This document shows, piece after piece, positions 1 to 4,879 of a stretch of 5,099 bases of DNA. Source of the stretch: Candidatus Omnitrophota bacterium (GTDB taxonomy: Bacteria; Ratteibacteria; UBA8468; MWAK01); NCBI GenBank assembly GCA_018829455.1, contig JAHJUB010000120.1, forward strand, positions 1 through 5,099. Reading direction: 5' to 3'. The notes below the pieces were generated by a model. The model did no database searches. It was not told the origin of the DNA and saw only the letters and a list, made by a program, of their open reading frames with translations. A program made the position numbers and the translations under genes. Within the stretch, counting starts at the first letter, position 1. Each line of letters opens with the position of its first letter.

Positions 1-1
1 C

Positions 2-1411
2 TCTCTATCTCCGGACAATAATTATTACGGTTTTTTCCTCGCTTATGCGCCGCTCCATTTCCTGCTCCTGAAAGGCGGGCCAAAGGTGCTGGTCGCAACC
101 AGCGCCAATCTTTCCGAAGAACCGGTTATCTGCAACAATAAAGAAGCGGAGAAAAAACTCGCCGGAATTGCAGACTATTTTCTGGTGCATAACCGGAAGA
201 TTGTCAATCAATCGGATGATTCCATTTTCCTTTCTATGGAAAATAAAAATATCTTTATCCGACGGAGCCGCGGTTACGCTCCCCTGCCCATCATCACCGA
301 AGTTAAATTTCCGGCCGGCCTCGCCTTCGGCGCAGAGGAGAAGGGAACTTTCGCCTTTGCGGCCGGGCAGGTCGTCTTTCCCTCACCCTATCTCGGCGAC
401 CTGAAGAATTACGAAAACCTCCAATTTTTTGAAAAGACGCTGGATTGCTACCAACGCTTCTTCCATATTAAACCAGAGTTTTTAGTTGCCGACCTGCACC
501 CGGACTACCAGAGCCGGCGCAGCGCCGAGAAAATGGCGAAAGAAAAAAAAATACCGCTCCTTCTGGTTCAGCATCACAAAGCGCACGTCGCTTCGGTTCT
601 GGCAGAACATAACCTCAAAGAACCAGTTATCGGCGTCGCCTTTGACGGCACCGGATACGGCGAAGACAAAATGCTTTGGGGCGGAGAATTCTTCTGCGGC
701 AACCAGCAGAAAATGGAACGGGTTGGCTGTCTTCTTCCCTTTCCCCTACCCGGCGGAGACCAGGCGGTATTGCAGCCCTGGCGCACCGCGCTCAGTCTGC
801 TTCACGCCACTTTCGGGTCAAAAATCCCGGACTTGAAATCTTTGAAAAAAATAGACCGGAATCAAAAGATTGCTGTCCTGGAAACGCTGAACAAGGACTA
901 TCCTTTCGTTAAAACTTCCAGCGCCGGCCGGCTCTTTGACGCCACATCCAGCCTCCTGGGACTTTGCCTCATCCAAACTTATGACGCTGAAGCGCCAATC
1001 CGCCTGCAGACTGCGGCCGAAAAAGCAGAGTTTCGATTACCGCAGATTAAACCGTACTCATTCACTCTGAAAAAGGACGAGGTTCTTTGCATTGATTGGA
1101 AACCGATAATTAAGGAAATAGCCGGAGAATTGCAAAACGGGGAAAGTACGGAAATAATCGCGGCCCGATTTCATCTGACCATTGCGGAAATAATCAAGTC
1201 CGTTTGTCTCAATCTCTCCAAAAAGAGTAAAATAAATAAGGTTATTCTTGCCGGCGGCGTATTTCAAAACCAGATGCTTCTGAAACTGACTATGGAAAAA
1301 CTTATCACCGCCGGATTTTCCGTATTCGTGCCGGAAAAACTACCCATTAACGACGCGGGTATTTGTCTGGGGCAATTGTTAATTGCAAAAAATTTATGTG
1401 CCTCGCGGTAA
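2..1411 (+). CDS. hypF: Carbamoyltransferase HypF, C-terminal 469 residues (5' truncated by window edge)
   Basis: HypF transfers the carbamoyl group of carbamoyl phosphate, via carbamoyl-AMP, to the C-terminal Cys of HypE, the first step in making the CN ligands of [NiFe]-hydrogenase. The frame is open from base 2, so the gene begins upstream; the GTG at 86 is internal, because the codons before it already read as conserved HypF sequence. Visible residues (numbered from base 2) start in the end of the YrdC-like domain, with TSANLSEEP at about 33-41 and the NRKIVNQSDDS segment at about 64-74. The Kae1-like carbamoyltransferase domain follows, with the metal-binding HHKAH (bases 572-586), FDGTGYGEDKMLWGGEF (from base 641), GRLFDA (from 926), AGGVFQN (from 1250) and NDAG near the C-terminus, where many homologues have NDGG. 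Family members are about 750 residues, so the acylphosphatase and zinc-finger domains should lie upstream. The stop is TAA 1409-1411, 16 bp inside hypC, which suggests translational coupling. Confidence 0.97.
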   Translation, partial: SLSPDNNYYGFFLAYAPLHFLLLKGGPKVLVATSANLSEEPVICNNKEAEKKLAGIADYFLVHNRKIVNQSDDSIFLSMENKNIFIRRSRGYAPLPIITEVKFPAGLAFGAEEKGTFAFAAGQVVFPSPYLGDLKNYENLQFFEKTLDCYQRFFHIKPEFLVADLHPDYQSRRSAEKMAKEKKIPLLLVQHHKAHVASVLAEHNLKEPVIGVAFDGTGYGEDKMLWGGEFFCGNQQKMERVGCLLPFPLPGGDQAVLQPWRTALSLLHATFGSKIPDLKSLKKIDRNQKIAVLETLNKDYPFVKTSSAGRLFDATSSLLGLCLIQTYDAEAPIRLQTAAEKAEFRLPQIKPYSFTLKKDEVLCIDWKPIIKEIAGELQNGESTEIIAARFHLTIAEIIKSVCLNLSKKSKINKVILAGGVFQNQMLLKLTMEKLITAGFSVFVPEKLPINDAGICLGQLLIAKNLCASR

Positions 1412-1647
1412 TTGGCAGGGTGATTGAAATACGAGAGCCGGTTGGACCGGACGCTTTTCCGCAGGGACTGGTGGACGTATTGGGTATCAGACGAACGATC
1501 AGTTTCGGTCTGCTCCCTTCGGCAATAAAAGGTGAGTATGTCCTGATTCACGCCGGGTTTGCCATTCAGAAACTGGAACCAAAAGACGCGAAAAAAACGC
1601 TGAAGTTGTTAAAAATGGGATTGCCGCGCAAACTGCGCTCGCAATGA
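1396..1647 (+). CDS. hypC: Hydrogenase maturation chaperone HypC/HybG family, 83 aa
   Basis: HypC is the small chaperone that binds HypD, carries the Fe(CN)2CO group and delivers it to the hydrogenase large-subunit precursor. I chose ATG 1396 because it gives the N-terminal MC required by the family: Met is removed and Cys2 is the functional ligand. An in-frame GTG at 1363 would bury that Cys behind 11 residues. The N-terminus reads MCLAVIGRV, whereas the family usually has MCLA(I/V)PG, so position 6 is Ile instead of Pro. The rest is typical: VDVLGIRR at about 26-33, LLP at 39-41, and GEYVLIHAGFAIQKL at about 46-60 with an EAKxTLxLL-like helix after it. The last nine or so residues (GLPRKLRSQ) are encoded by a palindrome (1620-1645) and look like an appended tail. 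The start overlaps hypF by 16 bp and no Shine-Dalgarno sequence is visible, which fits coupled translation. Confidence 0.95.
   Translation: MCLAVIGRVIEIREPVGPDAFPQGLVDVLGIRRTISFGLLPSAIKGEYVLIHAGFAIQKLEPKDAKKTLKLLKMGLPRKLRSQ
1620..1645 (+). repeat. Small palindromic element forming the 3' end of hypC
   Basis: An imperfect inverted repeat pairs ATTGC (1620-1624) with GCAAT (1641-1645) and GCGC (1626-1629) with GCGC (1635-1638) around an AAACT loop. It encodes the last residues of HypC and supplies the T of its stop codon. The wording (GATTGCCGCGC ... GCTCGCAATGACA) resembles a dispersed repeat I recall from many unrelated bacterial genomes near gene ends, but copy number in this genome cannot be seen here. 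No T-run follows, so it is not a convincing terminator. Confidence 0.5.
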
Positions 1648-1656
1648 CAATGAAAC

Positions 1657-2793
1657 ATGGTTAAAAAAATCCTGGCGGAACTCCAGGCGCTGGCCGACCA
1701 AAAACCGGTCTCCATTATGGAAGTCTGCGGCACGCACACCGTTGCGGTTTACCGCAGTGGAATAGCCGGTCTGCTGCCCAAAAATCTACATCTTATCTCC
1801 GGACCCGGCTGCCCGGTTTGCGTAACTTCCGAATCAGACCTTTACCGCTTCTTCGTCTTAAGCCGGAAAAAAGGGGTAATCATCACCACCTTCGGAGACC
1901 TGCTGCGCGTACCGGCCGGGGGACAAGTTACCCCCTCACCCTCCCCTCTCCCCCAAGGGGAGAGGGTAAAGGTGAGGGGGATAAAAAAGGAAATTCCTAT
2001 ACAATCAAGTTTGGAAAAAGAGCGGGCGAAAGGCGCTGACGTCCGTATCGTTTACAGCCCGATGGATGCGCTTGCAATCGCGGAAGAAAACCCCGGTAAA
2101 GACGTTGTTTTCCTGGGAATCGGATTTGAAACAACTGCCCCGGCAATCGCGGGTGCGGTTCTGGAAGCAAAACGAAGCGGTCTGACGAATTTTTTCCTTC
2201 TTTCGGCGCTCAAAACGATTCCGGCGGCAATGGAAGCGCTCTTGAATTTTCCGAAGGTACGGATTGACGGTTATCTCTGCCCGGGCCACGTAAGCGTAAT
2301 AATCGGTTCCCGTCCCTACCGATTCATATCGGAAGACTACCACCGGCCGGCGGTCATCACCGGTTTTCAGCCGGAAGATATCCTGGAAGGACTGCTGCTC
2401 ATCTTAAAGCAGATTAAGAGCGGTAAGCCAAAAGTGGAAATCCAGTACCGCGCGGCGGTGCATCCGAAAGGAAATGAGGTTGCCCAGAATCTTATCCGGC
2501 GAGTCTTTACAGCCGGACCGGCTTCCTGGCGCGGTCTGGGCGTAATCCCGAAGACCGGCTTGAAATTAAAAGCGGAATTTCAGCGGTTTGACGGACAAAA
2601 ACAGTTCAAACTGCCTGAAGGCGAAATCATCAAGCCAAACCCGGCCTGCCGCTGCGGAGAGGTAATCACCGGCGCCATCACGCCGGAAAACTGCCGGCAG
2701 TTCCGCCGGAAGTGCACGCCGGAAAAACCGCTGGGACCCTGTATGGTGAGCGTGGAAGGAACCTGCGCCGCACATTATAAATATAACGCATAG
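1657..2793 (+). CDS. hypD: Hydrogenase maturation Fe-S protein HypD, 378 aa, with in-frame palindrome insertion
   Basis: HypD is the [4Fe-4S] scaffold that, together with HypC, assembles the Fe(CN)2CO unit of [NiFe]-hydrogenase in the cytoplasm. Conserved blocks occur in family order: MEVCGTHT (21-28), ISGPGCPVC (47-55), TTFGDLLRVP (77-86), GADVRIVYSPMDAL (126-139), GIGFETTAP (154-162), DGYLCPGHVS (204-213) and WRGLGVIP (291-298). The Cys-rich C-terminus has CRCGEV (C331, C333), then C346, C353, C362 and C370, which include the expected cluster ligands. Between RVPAGG and SLEKERAKGADVR the protein carries about 25-30 extra residues (about 90-117, including TPSPSPLPQGERVKVRG) encoded by a palindromic repeat at 1931-1980. 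Flanking motifs are intact, so the gene is probably functional. ATG 1657 lies 9 bp after hypC, with no Shine-Dalgarno motif. An out-of-frame ATG at 1650 opens only four codons. Confidence 0.97.
   Translation: MVKKILAELQALADQKPVSIMEVCGTHTVAVYRSGIAGLLPKNLHLISGPGCPVCVTSESDLYRFFVLSRKKGVIITTFGDLLRVPAGGQVTPSPSPLPQGERVKVRGIKKEIPIQSSLEKERAKGADVRIVYSPMDALAIAEENPGKDVVFLGIGFETTAPAIAGAVLEAKRSGLTNFFLLSALKTIPAAMEALLNFPKVRIDGYLCPGHVSVIIGSRPYRFISEDYHRPAVITGFQPEDILEGLLLILKQIKSGKPKVEIQYRAAVHPKGNEVAQNLIRRVFTAGPASWRGLGVIPKTGLKLKAEFQRFDGQKQFKLPEGEIIKPNPACRCGEVITGAITPENCRQFRRKCTPEKPLGPCMVSVEGTCAAHYKYNA
1931..1980 (+). repeat. 50-bp palindromic repeat inserted in frame in hypD
   Basis: The outer arms CCCCCTCACC (1931-1940) and GGTGAGGGGG (1971-1980) are perfect 10-bp reverse complements. 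Inside them CCCTCTCCCC (1944-1953) pairs perfectly with GGGGAGAGGG (1957-1966) around a CAA loop, leaving CTC against TAAA as an internal loop. It is read through as TPSPSPLPQGERVKVRG. This peptide and its DNA word match, from memory, a widespread family of dispersed palindromes in bacterial genomes. It has no GTAG end, unlike the intergenic elements of this window, so it is probably a different family. The adjoining 1981-2005 segment also looks foreign to HypD and may have arrived with it. Confidence 0.9.
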
Positions 2794-2800
2794 GAATTTC

Positions 2801-2880
2801 AAGGTTTAGCAGAGCTAACGCTCTGCGGCTACAAGAGCAATAATTGGTTTGTAGCTGCAAAGCGAAGCTTTGCCTAACTT
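2801..2880 (+). repeat. Diverging pair of REP-like GTAG-hairpin units between hypD and hypE
   Basis: Two inverted copies of a roughly 33-bp element fill 80 of the 95 bp between hypD and hypE. The left copy (2801-2834) holds the hairpin GCAGAGC/GCTCTGC (2809-2815, 2820-2826) followed by CTAC (2829-2832). The right copy (2849-2880) starts with GTAG (2851-2854) and holds the hairpin GCAAAGC/GCTTTGC (2857-2863, 2867-2873). About 25 of 32 aligned positions match when one copy is reverse-complemented, and a stem G-C pair in one is A-T in the other. GCTACAA (2828-2834) can also pair with TTGTAGC (2849-2855). The GTAG ends face each other, the opposite of the two downstream pairs. No T-run follows, and no gene is present in the gap. 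Confidence 0.85.
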
Positions 2881-2888
2881 GAATAAAT

Positions 2889-3890
2889 ATGGCGGATAAG
2901 ATAACTCTGGGACACGGAAGCGGCGGTAAGCTCAGCGCCGAATTAATCCGGGAATTTCTTAAGCCCCTGGGCAACCCGATTCTCAACCGTCTTGAGGACA
3001 GCGCGGTTCTTTCGCTCTGCGGAAAGATGGCTTTTACCACCGATTCGTTTGTGGTCCATCCGCTCTTTTTTCCCGGAGGCGATATCGGCTCCCTTTCAGT
3101 TTCCGGTACCATCAACGACCTGGTCAGCGTCGGAGCGGTGCCGCTTTACCTCTCACTGGCGCTTATCATTGAAGAAGATTTCAGCCGGGCAGACCTTAAG
3201 AAAATTATCGCATCTGCCGCCCGGACCGCAGCACAGGCAGGCGTTAAAGTAGTTACCGGAGACACCAAGGTGGTAGACCGAGGCAGAGCTCACGGACTTT
3301 TTATCACCACCAGCGGCTGCGGCCTGATTCCGGATGATATCGCTCTCGGCCGCAGCAAGATAAAGGTTGGAGACGTGGCGCTGGTCAACGGACCGGTCGG
3401 AGACCACGCGGCCGCAGTGATGCTGGCACGGAACGAATTCTCGTTCTCCGGAAAAATCAGAAGTGATGCGGCGCCGTTAAACGACCTGGTCAACCGGTTC
3501 CTCTCTCAACTTAAGACCGTCCGTTTCATCCGGGATATCACCCGGGGCGGACTGGCCACAATTCTCTCCGAGGTTTCCGATGAAATGAACTGGGGGATTG
3601 AATTAAACGAAACGGCGATACCTTTGCGCCGGGAAGTTATCGGCATCGCCGAAATACTGGGATTGGACCCGCTTTACTTCGCCTGCGAAGGAAAAGTAGT
3701 GGTTTTTGTAGCCAAAGAAGAAGCAAGAAAAGCATTACGTTTGATGCAGGAACACCCGCTGGGAAAAGGCGCGGCCATCATCGGAAAGGTTGTGGCGGAA
3801 CCGGCCGGTCTAACCATCTTACGCACGCGTATTTCCGGAACGCGTCTGCTGGAACCATTTTCCGGCGACCAATTACCGAGGATTTGTTAA
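2889..3890 (+). CDS. hypE: Carbamoyl dehydratase HypE, 333 aa
   Basis: HypE is carbamoylated on its C-terminal Cys by HypF, then uses ATP to dehydrate the thiocarboxamide to thiocyanate and donates CN to the HypC-HypD complex. The protein is full length for the family (about 330-350 aa) and belongs to the PurM/AIR-synthetase-like ATP-binding fold. Motifs seen are LGHGSGGKL (7-15), TTDSFVVHPLFFPGGDIG (50-67), VSGTINDL (71-78), VTGDTKVVDRG (122-132), GDHAAAVM (171-178), RDITRGGLAT (215-224) and DPLYFACEGK (260-269). The last four residues are PRIC, with the substrate Cys333 at the extreme C-terminus as required. ATG 2889 gives the standard N-terminus. Its upstream context (TTGAATAAAT) has no Shine-Dalgarno sequence and lies only 8 nt after the palindromic pair at 2801-2880. 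Confidence 0.98.
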   Translation: MADKITLGHGSGGKLSAELIREFLKPLGNPILNRLEDSAVLSLCGKMAFTTDSFVVHPLFFPGGDIGSLSVSGTINDLVSVGAVPLYLSLALIIEEDFSRADLKKIIASAARTAAQAGVKVVTGDTKVVDRGRAHGLFITTSGCGLIPDDIALGRSKIKVGDVALVNGPVGDHAAAVMLARNEFSFSGKIRSDAAPLNDLVNRFLSQLKTVRFIRDITRGGLATILSEVSDEMNWGIELNETAIPLRREVIGIAEILGLDPLYFACEGKVVVFVAKEEARKALRLMQEHPLGKGAAIIGKVVAEPAGLTILRTRISGTRLLEPFSGDQLPRIC

Positions 3891-3898
3891 TTAAAAAC

Positions 3899-3948
3899 GT
3901 AGGGGCGCGATTCATCGCGCCCGCGGGTCGGATTCATCCGACCCCTAC
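3899..3948 (+). repeat. Converging pair of REP-like GTAG-hairpin units between hypE and nfnA (24-2-24 bp)
   Basis: A 50-bp element occupies most of the 70-bp gap. The left unit is GTAG (3899-3902) plus a 9-bp perfect stem GGGCGCGAT/ATCGCGCCC (3903-3911, 3914-3922). After a 2-nt spacer GC, the right unit has a 9-bp perfect stem GGGTCGGAT/ATCCGACCC (3925-3933, 3936-3944) and ends in CTAC (3945-3948). The ends GTAGGGG and CCCCTAC also pair with each other, so a long outer stem and the two hairpins are alternative or three-way-junction folds. In GTAG orientation the two units differ only in three compensated stem pairs and the two-base loop centre. An A-run, not a T-run, follows, so it does not look like a + strand intrinsic terminator. 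Confidence 0.92.
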
Positions 3949-3960
3949 AAAAAAATTCTT

Positions 3961-4794
3961 ATGTTTAAAATCTTAGACAAGCAACTCCTGGGCCCCAAAA
4001 TTCAGTGTATCGTTCTCTCTGCGCCGCTGGTCGCCCAAAAAGCAGAGCCGGGTCAGTTTGTAATGGTCCGGGTGCACGAAAAGGGCAAGCGGATTCCGCT
4101 CTCCCTGGCCGACTTCAGCCCCCAACAGAATACCATAACCATCGTCTTCCAGGAAATCGGTAAGACCACGCACCAATTAGGGATACTGAATAAAGGCGAT
4201 TCCATTCCCGACCTTTTAGGCCCCCAGGGCAATCCTACTGAAATAGAGAACTTCGGGAACGTGGTGGTGGTCGGCGGAGGCATCGGCGTGGCGCCGGTCT
4301 TTCCCCTGGCCCGAAAATTAAAAGAAGCAGGCAACCACGTAACGGCTATCCTTGGCTACCGCTCAAAAGAATATCTGTTCTGGGAGGAAAAACTGCGTTC
4401 GGTTTCAAACCAGGCGCTCATCGCCACCAATGACGGCTCTTACGGCCAAAAAGGATTTGTCACCGACGTCCTGGCGGAGATGATGGCGTCCCATAAAAAA
4501 ATAGACCGGGTCCTGGCCATCGGACCGGCCGTTATGATGAAGGCGATATCAGACCTTACCCGGACAAGCGGAATCAAAACGATTGTCAGTCTTAACTCCC
4601 TGATGGTCTGCGGTATGGGGATGTGCGGCGCCTGCCGGGTAACCGTAAAGAACGAAACCCGCTTCACCTGCATGGACGGCCCTGACTTTGACGGACACCA
4701 GGTTGATTTTGAAGAATTGATAAAACGGCTTGACACCTATAAAGAAGAAGAGAAGATTGTTTTTGAAAAATGGAAGCGTGAAATGTCAACATAA
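3961..4794 (+). CDS. nfnA: NADH-dependent ferredoxin:NADP+ oxidoreductase small subunit (NfnA/SudB family), 277 aa
   Basis: This is the FAD and [2Fe-2S] subunit of the electron-bifurcating NfnAB complex, in which it handles NAD(H); the same family includes SudB of archaeal sulfide dehydrogenase and is related to PyrK. An N-terminal ferredoxin-reductase-like FAD domain contains RIPLSLAD (44-51) and GDSIPDLLGPQGNP (79-92). The nucleotide-binding domain starts at VVVVGGGIGVAP (101-112), followed by ATNDGSYGQKGFVTD (155-169) and AIGPAVMMK (186-194). The C-terminus holds the [2Fe-2S] loop MVCGMGMCGACRV, with C217, C222, C225 and C237, then MDGPDFDGHQVDF (238-250). Position 217 is Asp in the characterised NfnA/SudB proteins, so this one has a PyrK-like all-Cys set. 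The gene directly precedes its probable large-subunit partner. A PyrK role is less likely, because DGPDFDGHQVDF and the partner gene are Nfn-like. No Shine-Dalgarno sequence is visible; the leader is A-rich. Confidence 0.93.
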   Translation: MFKILDKQLLGPKIQCIVLSAPLVAQKAEPGQFVMVRVHEKGKRIPLSLADFSPQQNTITIVFQEIGKTTHQLGILNKGDSIPDLLGPQGNPTEIENFGNVVVVGGGIGVAPVFPLARKLKEAGNHVTAILGYRSKEYLFWEEKLRSVSNQALIATNDGSYGQKGFVTDVLAEMMASHKKIDRVLAIGPAVMMKAISDLTRTSGIKTIVSLNSLMVCGMGMCGACRVTVKNETRFTCMDGPDFDGHQVDFEELIKRLDTYKEEEKIVFEKWKREMST

Positions 4795-4808
4795 TTAAAT
4801 CAAATTAC

Positions 4809-4858
4809 GTAGTGCGACCCTTTCAGGGTCGCCAGCGAGGCTGAAAGCCTCGCACTAC
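4809..4858 (+). repeat. Converging pair of REP-like GTAG-hairpin units between nfnA and nfnB (24-2-24 bp)
   Basis: This 50-bp element fills most of the 85-bp gap and has exactly the layout of the 3899-3948 element with a different sequence. The left unit is GTAG-T (4809-4813) plus stem GCGACCC/GGGTCGC (4814-4820, 4826-4832) with loop TTTCA. A 2-nt spacer CA follows, then stem GCGAGGCT/AGCCTCGC (4835-4842, 4846-4853) and A-CTAC (4854-4858). The outer GTAGTGCGA and TCGCACTAC are 9-bp perfect complements. In the same orientation the two units differ at only four bases, which form two compensated stem pairs. No T-run follows, so a role as terminator is not supported. Confidence 0.92.
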
Positions 4859-4879
4859 ATTTGTGGTTGTTGAAATCCG

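Noticed and set aside
1373..1385. CAATT-GTT-AATTG inverted repeat ahead of hypC as a regulatory hairpin
   Set aside because: It is a 5-bp A/T-rich stem inside the hypF coding region. It is too short and too weak to support a regulatory claim.
1363..1395. Upstream GTG start for hypC
   Set aside because: It would add 11 residues before the MC N-terminus, whereas the Cys must be at position 2 after the initiator for HypC function.
1650..1664. Out-of-frame ATG and four-codon mini-ORF before hypD
   Set aside because: It encodes only MKHG and stop. The hypD start at 1657 gives the expected N-terminus. A leader-peptide role cannot be argued from four ordinary codons.
1923..2011. CAAGTT direct repeats (1924-1929 and 2006-2011) flanking the hypD palindrome as a target-site duplication
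   Set aside because: The two copies are 82 bp apart, which is not a multiple of three, so removing one unit would shift the hypD frame. A 6-bp match at this distance is compatible with chance.
2678..3115. Long reverse-strand open frame across the hypD/hypE junction
   Set aside because: It overlaps the conserved ends of two well-supported genes and the palindromic pair. Its product has no recognisable motif, so it is a shadow frame.
3899..3960. Hairpins before nfnA as a rho-independent terminator splitting the operon
   Set aside because: On the + strand the stems are followed by an A-run, not a T-run. On the - strand there is no gene to terminate. The paired GTAG structure is better explained as a repeat.
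2801..4858. CRISPR array or tRNA-like genes in the intergenic repeats
   Set aside because: The repeats are inverted pairs of differing sequence without regular spacers, and none folds as a cloverleaf with the conserved tRNA bases.
4809..4879. Hairpins before nfnB as a terminator or riboswitch
   Set aside because: Only ATTTGTGGTTG follows, with no T-run, and the partner gene is immediately downstream. I recognise no conserved riboswitch core, only two symmetric hairpins.
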